The notes: generated from the sequence alone by a model not told the origin. Positions 15,137 through 23,508 are shown, counted from the first letter of the stretch. The stretch is DNA of 33,067 nt from Streptomyces mutomycini (GCF_001700505.1 NZ_MAPV01000211.1:1-33067); one strand, 5' to 3'. Program-made: numbers and translations.

Positions 15137-16792
15137 ATGGCGTACGACGCTGATGTGATCGTGATCGGGGCAGGACTCGCGGGGCTGGTGGCCACCGCCG
15201 AGCTCGTCGAGGCGGGCCGCACGGTGATCCTGCTCGACCAGGAACCCGAGCAGTCCATCGGCGGCCAGGCCCACTGGTCCTTCGGCGGGCTCTTCCTCGT
15301 CGACTCGCCGGAACAGCGGCGGATGCGGATCAAGGACAGCCACGAGCTGGCCCTCCAGGACTGGTACGGCACGGCCGGCTTCGACCGCGACGAGGACCAC
15401 TGGCCACGGCAATGGGCCGAGGCGTACGTCGACTTCGCCGCGGGGGAGAAGCGGTCCTGGCTGCACGCCCAGGGGCTGCGGCTCTTCCCCGTCGTCGGCT
15501 GGGCCGAACGCGGCGGCTACGACGCGAACGGCCACGGCAACTCCGTCCCCCGCTTCCACATCACCTGGGGCACCGGCCCCGGTGTCGTCGCCCCCTTCGA
15601 GCGGCGGGTCCGCGAGGGCATGGCGAAGGGCCTCGTCCAGGCGCGCTTCCGGCACCGGGTGACCGGCCTCGGCCGCTCGGCAGGCGCGGTCGACACGGTC
15701 ACCGGGGAGATCCTCCAGGACAGCGCCGCCGAGCGGGGCACGGCGAGCAGCCGCGAGGTCACGGGCTCCTTCGAGCTCAGGGCCCAGGCCGTGATCGTCA
15801 CCTCCGGGGGCATCGGAGGCAACCACGACCTCGTGCGCGCCCAGTGGCCGGAGCGGCTGGGCACGCCGCCCGCGAAGATGCTCTCCGGGGTCCCCGCCCA
15901 CGTCGACGGACTGATGCTCGGCATCGCCGAGAAGGCGGGCGCCCACCACATCAACCGCGACCGGATGTGGCACTACACCGAGGGCATCGAGAACTGGAAC
16001 CCGATCTGGGACAAGCACGGCATCCGCATCCTGCCCGGCCCGTCCTCCCTCTGGCTGGACGCCCGCGGCAAGCGGCTGCCGGTCCCGCTCTTCCCGGGCT
16101 TCGACACCCTGGGAACCCTCGAACACATCATGCGGTCCGGCTACGGCTACACCTGGTTCGTCCTCGACCAGAAGATCATCGGCAAGGAGTTCGCGCTCTC
16201 CGGCTCCGAGCAGAACCCGGACCTGACGGGGAAGTCGGTGCGCGACGTGATCGGCAGGGCGCGCGCCGACGTCCCGGGGCCCGTGAAGGCGTTCATGGAC
16301 AAGGGGGTGGACTTCGTCGTCGAGAAGGACCTCGGGGCGCTCGTACGGGGGATGAACGCGCTCACCGGTGAAGGCCTCATCGACGAGGACGCCCTGCGCC
16401 GCGAGATCACGGCCCGCGACCGTGAGATCGCCAACCCCTTCACCAAGGACCTCCAGATCACGGCGGTCAACGGAGCCCGCTCCTATCTGGGCGACAAGCT
16501 GATCCGCACGGCGAAGCCGCACCGCATCCTCGACCCGGCCGCGGGCCCGCTCATCGCCGTACGGCTCAACATCCTGACCCGTAAATCGCTCGGGGGCCTG
16601 GAGACGGACCTGTCCTCCCGCGTCCTGACCGAGGACGGCACCCCGCTGCCCGGGGTCTACGCGGCGGGGGAGGCGTCGGGTTTCGGCGGCGGCGGGGTCC
16701 ACGGCTACCGCTCGCTGGAGGGCACGTTCCTCGGCGGCTGCATCTTCTCGGGCCGGACGGCTGGCCGGGCGGCGGCGAAGGCCATCGGCTGA
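15137..16792 (+). CDS. FAD-binding dehydrogenase (flavocytochrome c / 3-ketosteroid dehydrogenase-like)
   Basis: The 551-residue flavoprotein is of the FAD_binding_2 family (fumarate reductase / KsdD relatives). An ADP-binding motif sits at the N terminus (VIVIGAGLAGLVATAELVE, with acidic E/D after beta-2). GGQAHWSFGGLF follows early, and the C-terminal flavin block reads GVYAAGEASGFGGGGVHGYRSL then LGGCIFSGRTAG. ATG 15137 (MAYDADVIVIG) is preferred to the in-frame ATG 15128 because AAGG lies 9 nt upstream of it, whereas it would abut the upstream ATG. It is divergent from the transporter operon. The substrate is unknown. True KsdD enzymes use conserved tyrosines that I could not place here, so steroid specificity is not claimed. 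Confidence 0.88.
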   Translation: MAYDADVIVIGAGLAGLVATAELVEAGRTVILLDQEPEQSIGGQAHWSFGGLFLVDSPEQRRMRIKDSHELALQDWYGTAGFDRDEDHWPRQWAEAYVDFAAGEKRSWLHAQGLRLFPVVGWAERGGYDANGHGNSVPRFHITWGTGPGVVAPFERRVREGMAKGLVQARFRHRVTGLGRSAGAVDTVTGEILQDSAAERGTASSREVTGSFELRAQAVIVTSGGIGGNHDLVRAQWPERLGTPPAKMLSGVPAHVDGLMLGIAEKAGAHHINRDRMWHYTEGIENWNPIWDKHGIRILPGPSSLWLDARGKRLPVPLFPGFDTLGTLEHIMRSGYGYTWFVLDQKIIGKEFALSGSEQNPDLTGKSVRDVIGRARADVPGPVKAFMDKGVDFVVEKDLGALVRGMNALTGEGLIDEDALRREITARDREIANPFTKDLQITAVNGARSYLGDKLIRTAKPHRILDPAAGPLIAVRLNILTRKSLGGLETDLSSRVLTEDGTPLPGVYAAGEASGFGGGGVHGYRSLEGTFLGGCIFSGRTAGRAAAKAIG

Positions 16793-16834
16793 AACCCCGG
16801 CGCGGGACCGCCGGTCCGCCGGACCCCCGCCCGG

Positions 16835-16850
16835 TAACCTGCGACCCACG
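16835..16850 (+). promoter_or_regulatory. Leaderless-type -10 placed 7 nt before an ACG codon
   Basis: TAACCT (16835-16840) fits TANNNT and is followed by exactly 7 nt and then ACG (16848-16850), in frame with the glutaredoxin-like protein. The spacing equals that of the genes starting at 22807, 26575 and 30669. An mRNA starting at 16848 would begin with ACG. Confidence 0.45.
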
Positions 16851-16877
16851 ACACGCGCCTGGATCCTGCCGGTCCTG

Positions 16878-17294
16878 TTGACGGTCAGCGGCTCACTCGT
16901 CGCCGCGGCGTCGGTCCTCAGGGGATCCACCGGGGCGGCCGCCGCACTCCTGCTCCCGTTCGTCCTGCTCGCTGCCCTGAACTCGCCACTGGCGTTCCCC
17001 CGGTCGATCGGCGCGGCCGAGGCTCTGCGCCGGAGCGCGGCCGACGGAAGGCCGGTCGTCTACTGGCGTGCGGGCTGCGGCTACTGCCTGCGTCTGCGGT
17101 TCCGGCTGGGCCGCGGCGCCCGGCAGCTGCACTGGGTCGACATCTGGCGCGATCCGGCGGGGGCGGCGGCGGTGAGGGCGGCCACCGACGGCGACGAGAC
17201 CGTGCCGACCGTCGTGGTGGCGGGCCGGCCGCACGTCAACCCGGATCCCGCGTGGCTGCGCGGACAGCTGCCGCCGCCCGTCCGAGAAATCTGA
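16878..17294 (+). CDS. Membrane-anchored glutaredoxin / mycoredoxin-like protein, start uncertain
   Basis: The protein has two hydrophobic N-terminal helices, then a thioredoxin-fold domain with VVYWRAGCGYCLRLRF (a CxxC redox pair CGYC), WVDIWRDP and the cis-Pro strand ETVPTVVV. It therefore looks like a membrane-tethered, cytoplasmic-facing disulfide reductase that could use mycothiol. The only standard start that keeps much of the sequence is TTG 16878, given here, but it cuts into the first helix. In-frame sequence TRAWILPVLL begins at 16851, directly after an ACG at 16848, and relatives (from memory) start M-T-R-A-W. The true start may therefore be the ACG, or an ATG lost by mutation or sequencing error. 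It is convergent with the ASCH gene, 6 bp apart. Confidence 0.75.
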   Translation: MTVSGSLVAAASVLRGSTGAAAALLLPFVLLAALNSPLAFPRSIGAAEALRRSAADGRPVVYWRAGCGYCLRLRFRLGRGARQLHWVDIWRDPAGAAAVRAATDGDETVPTVVVAGRPHVNPDPAWLRGQLPPPVREI

Positions 17295-17300
17295 CGAGAG

Positions 17301-17726
17301 TCAGGCGAGCGGCCCGACCACCCGGAAGCGCTCCGCGACGATCATCGTGTCGTCGTCCACGGTGAAGTGCGGGTCTCTCAGCGCCTCCCGCATCTCCTCG
17401 CTGTGCCAGAACCTCTCGTGTCCCGCCCGCCACTCGGCCACCGAGGTGTAGCCCTCGCCCTCGTCCAGCGCGTGCTGCAGTCCGACCGACCCGAGGGGCA
17501 GGACCCGGACATCCGTCAGTTCGACCACGGCGACCTCCCGGCCGTCGGAGTCGATGAGCGCGGACCGCTCGCCCACCGGCGGGAGTTCCTCCCGCTCCAC
17601 CTCGTACTCCAGGAGCAGTCCGGAGGTGCAGACCTTCTCGCCCGAGAGCACGGCCGCTACGAGCCTGTCGCGCAGAGGCCCGGGAAACGCGAGAAGGAAG
17701 GGCTTGAGCGGTTCACGGTTCTCCAT
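17301..17726 (-). CDS. ASCH domain-containing protein
   Basis: The 141-residue protein matches the ASCH (PUA-like beta-barrel) family: FLLAFPGPLRDRLVAAVLSGEKVCTSGLL near the N terminus (the G-x-K-x-x-T/S block), then VGERSALIDSDGREVAVVELTDVRVLPLGS and EWRAGHERFWH. Such domains bind RNA or modified nucleosides, and some hydrolyse acylated cytidines. ATG 17726-17724 is chosen by domain start. Upstream, CACACT ends 6 nt before it, which could make a leaderless mRNA; no ribosome site is seen. It is convergent with the glutaredoxin-like gene. Confidence 0.83.
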   Translation of the reverse strand: MENREPLKPFLLAFPGPLRDRLVAAVLSGEKVCTSGLLLEYEVEREELPPVGERSALIDSDGREVAVVELTDVRVLPLGSVGLQHALDEGEGYTSVAEWRAGHERFWHSEEMREALRDPHFTVDDDTMIVAERFRVVGPLA

Positions 17727-17863
17727 GACGGCAGTGTGGCACGCGTCACGCCTTCCCCACCCGTCACTCCGGTGGACGGCTCGCGAGCTGCGTGAATGGT
17801 TCACACCACTGGTGAGGACCCGTAACCGCGTGGTGGGTGGGCGCGGTTGAGGCAGGGCTGCCC

Positions 17864-17916
17864 TTGACTGGGACCGTTGCCTACCGCTTTGCTGTGCGCG
17901 ATCGTTTGCTCGCACA
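17864..17916 (+). promoter_or_regulatory. Promoter candidate and palindrome ahead of the 17968 gene
   Basis: TTGACT (17864-17869), an 18-nt spacer and TTTGCT (17888-17893) make a plausible promoter. Directly downstream, TGTGCG (17893-17898) and CGCACA (17911-17916) form an inverted repeat with a 12-nt centre, in a stretch less GC-rich than its surroundings. It could be an operator or a leader hairpin. Confidence 0.35.
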
Positions 17917-17967
17917 CAGCATCGAAATGCGCGGGCTTCATGCCGAAGTCGAGAAGGAAGCCTGCGG

Positions 17968-18930
17968 ATGTCTCCGCCTCCGCCACCCCTGGGCCGTCCC
18001 CGCCGTAAGGGCGGACGCCCGGGTCACATCTTCGACTTGGCGCTCGACGACGGCGAACTCAGCGACGTACGAGTGCAGTTCGCCCAGGGGCGCTGGACCA
18101 GGGCCCGCTCCCTGCTCGTCGCCACCGGCACCGACTGGGACCGCCGCGGCCATCGCCTGCTCGCTCTCGCCGCCGTACCGTCCGCCGCGGGCTGGGCCAG
18201 TGACTGGCTGCTGGCCGAACCCGGCAGCGCGGACGCCACGACACTCCTCGCCTGCGCCACCGTCGCCCGCGCCCAGCACCCCAAGGCCGACGCCCGTACA
18301 CGCGACCGGGCGCGCGAGGCGTGCCTGGCCGCAGCACGGCTCGACCCCGCCGACCCCACCCCCTGGCTCGGCCTCATGACGCTGGAGCGCACACACGGCA
18401 GCCACGAGGAGGCCGCCAGGCACTTCGAGGAGATCCACGCCCGCCACCCCGAACACCACCACGCCCACCACCTCATGACCGCCGGTCTGGCCGAGGCGCA
18501 CCCGGAGAGCGACCCGCTCCACGAGGTGTACGACTTCGCCGCATGGGCCGCCGAACAGGCCCCGGCGGATTCACCGCTCGCCGTACTCCCCGTCGTGGCC
18601 CACGCCGAGCGCTACCGCGTGCTGGTCGCGGCCGGCGCCGTGCCGGACGATCCGGCGGCCTCGGGCCACTGGTCGGGACGCCGGGCCAGACAGGTGATGA
18701 AGGCCGCCTTCGACTGGTGGCTCGAATGGGAGCGCGAGGACCACCCCCGCCACCGCGCCGACCTCAACTTCCTGGCCCACGCCAAGACCTGCGAGGGCCG
18801 CCCCGCCGAGGCCGCCGCGCTGTTCCACCGCATAGGCCGCCATGCGACCGAAGCCCCGTGGTCGTACGCCGGCCGCGACCCGTACCCCGAATTCCTCGCC
18901 GCGCGCACCCTCGCGCTCGGCGCACCCTGA
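17968..18930 (+). CDS. Protein of unknown function with TPR-like helical repeats
   Basis: I do not recognise a named family for this 320-residue soluble protein. It is mostly Ala-rich helices. A region around residues 110-165 looks like tetratricopeptide repeats (REACLAAARLDPADPTPWLGLM, then HEEAARHFEEIHARHPEHHH), and a second region near 265-290 (FLAHAKTCEGRPAEAAALFHRIG) looks similar. The HPEHHHAHH patch is strikingly His-rich. There is no signal peptide or membrane segment. ATG 17968 follows GAAGGAAG. The APC permease gene starts 35 nt after its stop on the same strand, so the two are probably co-transcribed. A scaffolding role is possible but not shown. Confidence 0.85.
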   Translation: MSPPPPPLGRPRRKGGRPGHIFDLALDDGELSDVRVQFAQGRWTRARSLLVATGTDWDRRGHRLLALAAVPSAAGWASDWLLAEPGSADATTLLACATVARAQHPKADARTRDRAREACLAAARLDPADPTPWLGLMTLERTHGSHEEAARHFEEIHARHPEHHHAHHLMTAGLAEAHPESDPLHEVYDFAAWAAEQAPADSPLAVLPVVAHAERYRVLVAAGAVPDDPAASGHWSGRRARQVMKAAFDWWLEWEREDHPRHRADLNFLAHAKTCEGRPAEAAALFHRIGRHATEAPWSYAGRDPYPEFLAARTLALGAP

Positions 18931-18965
18931 CGCACGTAGTCATAGACGAAGGGACCACCCCCGCC

Positions 18966-20537
18966 ATGTCGACGGGCAGAACAGATACGAGTGGGACCGG
19001 CACCGCCGGGGCAGCCGGCGACACCGGCGGGATCAACACCTACAAGGGTGAGGATCGCGCGCTGCGCGCGGACCGGCTCGGCACCACCGGGCTGCTCCTG
19101 TCCGTCCTCGCGGCCAGCGCCCCCCTCATGGTCGTCGCCGGGGTCATGCCCACGGTCTTCGGAGTGATGGGCATCGTCGGGCAGCCCCTGCTCTACGTCA
19201 TCCTCGGCAGCGTCCTGATGCTGTTCGGCTTCGGCTACGCGGAGATGAGCCGGCACGTCCACAACGCCGGGGCCTTCTACGCCTACATCGCACGCGGCCT
19301 CGGTCCCACGGCCGGCGCGGGTGCCTCGCTCGTCGCGCTGGTCGCGTACAGCGCGATGCAGGTCGGCATCTACGGCATCCTCGGCTTCGAGGTCTCGGGC
19401 CTCTTCGCCACCTACCTCGACATCGAACTCCAGTGGTGGATCCCCGCCGTGGTCTCCGTGGCCGTCGTCGGCGTGCTGGGCTGGCTGAAGATCGACCTCA
19501 ACGCCAAGGTCCTCGGCGTACTGCTCGTCGTCGAGTGCGCACTCGTCGTGATCTTCGACATCGCCGCCGTCGCCGAGCCCGGCCCGGAGGGCCTCTCCCT
19601 GCACGCGTTCAACCCCGAGACCCTCACCGGCGCGGGCCTGGGCACCGCGCTCTGCTTCTGCATCGCCGCGTTCGTCGGCTTCGAACAGGCCCCGGTGTAC
19701 GCGGAGGAGACCAGCCGTCCCCAGATCGTCGTCTCGCGCGTGATGTTCCTCGCCGTCGGCTACGCCGCCCTGTTCCTCGCCGTCAGCTCCTGGGCCCTCA
19801 CGGTCGCCGCCGGTCCCTCCTCCATCGCCGACACCTCCCTCAAGGAGGGCCCGGGAATGCTCTTCGGACTCACCGAGGAGCGGCTCGGCGCCACCTTCAC
19901 CGACGTCCTGCACGTCCTGTTCGTCACCGGCATGTTCGCCGCCCTGCTCAGCTTCCACAACGTCGTCGCCCGCTACGCGTTCGCCATGGGCAGGGAAGGG
20001 CTGCTGCCCGCCGGCTTCGGCCGGACCAGCAAGGCCAGCGGCGCTCCCGCCACCGGCTCCATGCTCCAGTCCGCGCTCTCCGTCGTGATCGTGCTCGCCT
20101 TCGCCCTCACCGACGACAACCCCGTCGGCGACCCCACCGCGCCCGTCCTGCACCTGTTCACCTGGATGGGCAACGTCGGCGCGCTCGGCGTCATCGTGCT
20201 GATGGCGGCGGCCTCCTTCGCCGTCATCGCGTTCTTCGTAAGGCGCGGCGCCGGCCGGGCCCAGGCGCCCCGCCTCGTCGCCTCCGGACTCGCGGGCTTG
20301 GCCCTGCTGGCCATCGCCGTCCTCACCGTCCGGGACTTCGACGTCCTGGTCGGCTCGGGCCCGGGCTCGACGCTGAACTGGCTGCTGCCCGGCGTCATCG
20401 TCCTGGCCCTCGCCGTCGGCCTGGTCCACGGCGCGGTGCTGCGCCGCACCAAGCCCGACGTCCACGCGAGGATCGGCCTCGGGAACGAGGCGTTCCAGCT
20501 GGAGAAGGCGGCGAAGGGCGAGGCCGCGCCGCGCTGA
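18966..20537 (+). CDS. APC family amino acid/polyamine permease
   Basis: The 523-residue membrane protein has about 12 transmembrane helices of the amino acid-polyamine-organocation superfamily. A hydrophilic Gly/Thr-rich N-terminal tail (residues 1-40) precedes helix 1, LLLSVLAASAPLMVVAGVMP. Helix 2-3 has GFGYAEMSRHVHNAGAFYAYIARGLG, a typical APC block, and the middle has CIAAFVGFEQAPVYAEE, matching the substrate/proton region around helix 6. ATG 18966 is the first start that keeps the whole transporter. It lies just downstream of the unknown gene ending at 18930 and ends at a strong hairpin. The substrate is unknown, probably an amino acid or amine. Confidence 0.9.
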   Translation: MSTGRTDTSGTGTAGAAGDTGGINTYKGEDRALRADRLGTTGLLLSVLAASAPLMVVAGVMPTVFGVMGIVGQPLLYVILGSVLMLFGFGYAEMSRHVHNAGAFYAYIARGLGPTAGAGASLVALVAYSAMQVGIYGILGFEVSGLFATYLDIELQWWIPAVVSVAVVGVLGWLKIDLNAKVLGVLLVVECALVVIFDIAAVAEPGPEGLSLHAFNPETLTGAGLGTALCFCIAAFVGFEQAPVYAEETSRPQIVVSRVMFLAVGYAALFLAVSSWALTVAAGPSSIADTSLKEGPGMLFGLTEERLGATFTDVLHVLFVTGMFAALLSFHNVVARYAFAMGREGLLPAGFGRTSKASGAPATGSMLQSALSVVIVLAFALTDDNPVGDPTAPVLHLFTWMGNVGALGVIVLMAAASFAVIAFFVRRGAGRAQAPRLVASGLAGLALLAIAVLTVRDFDVLVGSGPGSTLNWLLPGVIVLALAVGLVHGAVLRRTKPDVHARIGLGNEAFQLEKAAKGEAAPR

Positions 20538-20550
20538 AACCAGGCGCAGA

Positions 20551-20585
20551 CCACCCGCGGCCTGATGAAGGCCGGCCGCGGGTGG
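20551..20585. terminator. Strong hairpin terminator after the permease gene
   Basis: CCACCCGCGGCC (20551-20562) pairs perfectly with GGCCGCGGGTGG (20574-20585) around 11 nt. It lies between convergent permease and gntP genes. The remaining 170 bp to 20757 hold nothing recognisable. Confidence 0.7.
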
Positions 20586-20756
20586 CCGACCGGCGTCGTC
20601 CTGGCCGGGCCACATGGCGAAGGCGCCCGCCCGGCCCGGAGGCACGCCGTGGCATGCGCACCGGGTCGGTCGAGCGCCTGTGGGCCCGTTCCCGGCACCC
20701 GTTGCGGCGGGAGCCGGGGGAGTGGCGCCGCTCGTGGCTGGGTCCGGGGGAGCCGG

Positions 20757-22154
20757 CTACAACACGAGCGACAGCAGGAGGATGAAGGCCAGCGAGACGA
20801 TGGAGATGATCGTCTCCATCACCGACCAGGTCTTGATCGTCTGCGGGACGTCCATGCCGAAGTACTCCTTCACCAGCCAGAACCCGGCGTCGTTGACGTG
20901 GCTGAAGAAGAGCGAACCCGCACCGACCGCGAGGACGAGCAGCGCCGCGTGGGACGTGGACATGTCGGCGGCCAGCGGGGCGACCAGACCGGCCGCGGAG
21001 ATGGTGGCCACGGTAGCCGAACCCGTCGCCAGCCGGATCGCGACGGCTATCAGCCAGCCGAGCAGCAGGGCGGGAATCGACCAGTTCTCGGAGAACTCCA
21101 GGATCATCTGGCCCACACCGGCGTCGATGAGGGTCTGCTTGAACCCGCCGCCCGCACCCACGATCAGGAGGATGCCCGCGATCGGGGCGAGGGACTTCTC
21201 GACGGTGCCGGCGAGACGGTCCTTGGTGAAGCCGGCCGCGCGGCCCAGGGTGAACATGCCGACGATGACGGCCGCGAGCAGCGCGATCAGCGGCGAGCCG
21301 ATGACGTCGGTGACCCGCTGGACGTGGTTCTCCGGGTCGTCCACCACGATGTCGACGAGCGCCTTGACCAGCATCAGTACGACGGGCAGCAGGATCGTCG
21401 CCAGGGTCGCGCCGAAGCTCGGGCGGCGGTCCAGGTCCTCGGACGGGCGCTGCGGGATCATCTTCTCCGGCGCCTCGATGTCCACCCAGCGGGCGGCGTA
21501 GCGGGAGAAGACCGGGCCCGCGATGATCACGGTCGGGATGGCCACCAGCACACCGAGGGCCAGTGTGACGCCCAGGTTGGCGCCGAGGGCGTCGATCGCC
21601 ACCAGCGGACCGGGGTGCGGGGGGATCAGCCCGTGCATCACGGACAGACCCGCGAGCGCGGGGATGCCGATCCGCATGAGGGAGTAGTTGCCGCGCTTGG
21701 CGACGAGCAGCACCACCGGAATCATCAGGACGATTCCGACCTCGAAGAACAGCGGAAGCCCGATGATCGAGGCGATCAGGACCATTGCCCACGGCATGGC
21801 CCGCCCGCTCGCCTTCGCGAGGATCGTGTCGACGATCTGGTCGGCGCCGCCGGAGTCCGCGAGGAGCTTGCCCAGGATGGCGCCCAGGGCGATGAGGACA
21901 CCGACCCCCGCGACGGTCGAACCGAGGCCCGCGGTGAAGCTGGTGATCGTCTTCGCCGGGTTGGCCCCGGCGAACGAACCGAGCGCGAGGGAGCCGATGG
22001 TCAACGCGAGGAACGCGTGCATCTTGAGCTTGGTGATGAGCAGGACGATGACGGCGATGCCCGCCAGTACGGCGATGCCCAGCTGTGCGTTGCCGGCCGA
22101 AGTGATGGGTTCGACGGCGTCCGCTGCCAACATCTCGACGCTGAGACTGGTCAC
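20757..22154 (-). CDS. gntP: Gluconate:H+ symporter, GntP family
   Basis: The 465-residue transporter of the GntP family has about 12-14 hydrophobic segments and takes up gluconate or a related sugar acid. Characteristic stretches are KLKMHAFLALTIGSL early, GLPLFFEVGIVLMIPVV and GLSVMHGLIPPHPGPLVA in the middle, and IRLATGSATVATISAAGL then FFSHVNDAGFWLVKEYF near the end. GTG 22154-22152 has AGGA 8 nt upstream. Its start lies 11 nt after the gluconokinase stop, so gntK-gntP is one operon, divergent from gntR. Expression is expected to be induced by gluconate through the divergent regulator. Confidence 0.94.
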   Translation of the reverse strand: MTSLSVEMLAADAVEPITSAGNAQLGIAVLAGIAVIVLLITKLKMHAFLALTIGSLALGSFAGANPAKTITSFTAGLGSTVAGVGVLIALGAILGKLLADSGGADQIVDTILAKASGRAMPWAMVLIASIIGLPLFFEVGIVLMIPVVLLVAKRGNYSLMRIGIPALAGLSVMHGLIPPHPGPLVAIDALGANLGVTLALGVLVAIPTVIIAGPVFSRYAARWVDIEAPEKMIPQRPSEDLDRRPSFGATLATILLPVVLMLVKALVDIVVDDPENHVQRVTDVIGSPLIALLAAVIVGMFTLGRAAGFTKDRLAGTVEKSLAPIAGILLIVGAGGGFKQTLIDAGVGQMILEFSENWSIPALLLGWLIAVAIRLATGSATVATISAAGLVAPLAADMSTSHAALLVLAVGAGSLFFSHVNDAGFWLVKEYFGMDVPQTIKTWSVMETIISIVSLAFILLLSLVL

Positions 22155-22165
22155 GGTGGTGATCC

Positions 22166-22675
22166 TTAGTTCGCGAGCCGGCGCAGCGCGGCGACGGCTC
22201 GGTCGGTGATTTCCTCGGGGGTGCCGGACACGTCGACGGAGACCCCCGCCTCGTCCGCCTGCAGCGGCTGGAGGGTCGCGAACTGGGAGTCCAGCAGCGC
22301 GGTCGGCATGAAGTGGCCCTTGCGATCCGCCATGCGGCGCTCGATGAGCGCCCGGTCGCCGGTCAGATGCAGGAAGACGGCATCGGGGGCCTCGGCACGC
22401 AGCCGGTCGCGGTAGGCGCGCTTGAGCGCCGAACTGCTGACGACACCGCCGAGACCCGCCCGGCCGTGTGCCCACTGCCCGATGGCGTCGAGCCACGGCC
22501 AGCGGTCGTCGTCGTCCAGCGGCGTACCGGCGGACATCTTGGCGATGTTGGCCGGCGGGTGGAAGTCGTCGCCCTCGGCATAGGGGACGCCGAGTGCGTC
22601 GGCGAGCAGGGGGCCGATCGTGGTCTTGCCGGTCCCTGCTACGCCCATCACCACGACGACGTGGGGGGTGCTCAT
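22166..22675 (-). CDS. gntK: Gluconokinase
   Basis: The 169-residue P-loop kinase phosphorylates gluconate to 6-phosphogluconate, feeding the pentose phosphate pathway. The Walker A is GVAGTGKTT (residues 11-19). It is followed by the family signatures YAEGDDFHPPANIAKMSAGTPLDDDDRWPWLD, SSSALKRAYRDRLR and RKGHFMPTALLDSQFATLQPLQ. The length is normal. It is the first gene of the gntK-gntP operon. The intergenic region to gntR (22676-22806) carries an inverted repeat likely to be the GntR site. Confidence 0.95.
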   Translation of the reverse strand: MSTPHVVVVMGVAGTGKTTIGPLLADALGVPYAEGDDFHPPANIAKMSAGTPLDDDDRWPWLDAIGQWAHGRAGLGGVVSSSALKRAYRDRLRAEAPDAVFLHLTGDRALIERRMADRKGHFMPTALLDSQFATLQPLQADEAGVSVDVSGTPEEITDRAVAALRRLAN

Positions 22676-22731
22676 TGGTGCCTCGCTGTCTTCATCGACA
22701 TCGGTCCGTCGCGCTACTGAAACCCATTACA

Positions 22732-22768
22732 TACGACTTATTCAAGAGGCTGTGACATAAACGTCGTA
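22732..22768. promoter_or_regulatory. Candidate GntR operator (inverted repeat) between gntK and gntR
   Basis: TACGACTTAT (22732-22741) is mirrored by ATAAACGTCGTA (22757-22768), arms identical except for two extra bases in the right arm. The stretch is AT-richer than its surroundings. It lies ahead of gntK on one side and at the -35 side of gntR on the other. Confidence 0.45.
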
Positions 22769-22793
22769 CTTTTCGCTCCTCCAGGCCGCCCCG

Positions 22794-22799
22794 TAGGCT
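22794..22799 (+). promoter_or_regulatory. Leaderless-type -10 of gntR
   Basis: TAGGCT is followed by exactly 7 nt and ATG 22807. There is no Shine-Dalgarno sequence. This is the standard layout for leaderless mRNAs in actinobacteria. Confidence 0.55.
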
Positions 22800-22806
22800 T
22801 GAGCGC

Positions 22807-23508
22807 ATGACCACACCTGCCCAGGGGCTCCATACGCATGTGCTGGACGCCCTGGGCCTGGAGATCGCGGCGGGTGACTGCCCGCCCGGCCTGGTCCTGC
22901 GCACGGACGAGCTCGCCCAGCGCTTCGACGTGTCGCGCACCGTCGTACGCGAAGTGGTCCGCGTCCTGGAATCCATGCACCTCGTCGAGTCCCGTCGCCG
23001 GGTCGGAGTCACCGTGCGGCCCACCGAGGAGTGGAACGTCTACGACCCCCAGGTCATCCGCTGGCGGCTGGCCGGCTCCGACAGGCCCCGGCAGCTGCGC
23101 TCCCTCACCGTGCTGCGGTCCGCCGTCGAACCCGTCGCCGCGGGCCTGGCGGCCCGGCACGCCACCGCCGAGCAGTGCGCCGCGCTCACGGAGTGCGCCC
23201 TCGGCATGGTCGCGACCTCTCGCGGCCAGCAGCTCGAGGGCTACCTCCGGCACGACATCGCCTTCCACCGCATCGTGCTCAACGCCTCGGGCAACGAGAT
23301 GTTCGCGCGGCTCGGCGACGTCGTCGCCGAGGTACTCGCCGGGCGTACCCACCACCAGGTGATGTTCGAGGACCCCGACCCCGCCGCCGTCACCCTCCAC
23401 GTCCGGCTCGCCGAAGCCGTACGCGAGGGCGACGCAGGGGGAGCGGAGCGGCTGACCAAGGAGATCGCGGTCGGCGCACTGCACGAACTGGACGTACTGG
23501 CCCCGTGA
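22807..23508 (+). CDS. gntR: GntR/FadR-type (FCD) transcriptional regulator of the gluconate operon
   Basis: The 233-residue regulator has an N-terminal winged helix (TDELAQRFDVSRTVVREVVRVLESMHLVESRRRVGVTV, residues about 37-74) and a C-terminal FCD helical domain with HDIAFHRIVL and LHVRLAEAV, whose Asp and His residues bind a metal and the acid ligand in this family. It is divergent from gntK-gntP, so it most likely represses them and is released by gluconate or 6-phosphogluconate. ATG 22807 is supported by the TAGGCT -10 seven bases upstream. The likely operator is the inverted repeat at 22732-22768. Confidence 0.9.
   Translation: MTTPAQGLHTHVLDALGLEIAAGDCPPGLVLRTDELAQRFDVSRTVVREVVRVLESMHLVESRRRVGVTVRPTEEWNVYDPQVIRWRLAGSDRPRQLRSLTVLRSAVEPVAAGLAARHATAEQCAALTECALGMVATSRGQQLEGYLRHDIAFHRIVLNASGNEMFARLGDVVAEVLAGRTHHQVMFEDPDPAAVTLHVRLAEAVREGDAGGAERLTKEIAVGALHELDVLAP

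Noticed and set aside
14246..16930. Very long minus-strand open frame opposite the flavin dehydrogenase.
   Set aside because: It is an antisense frame of a high-GC gene: its product is repetitive Arg/Gly/Val-rich sequence with no motif, while the plus strand encodes a clear FAD enzyme.
17801..17986. Minus-strand 61-residue frame containing GMKPAHFDAVCEQTIAH.
   Set aside because: Codon use is not that of the neighbours, there is no ribosome site, and it overlaps the leader and start of the gene at 17968.
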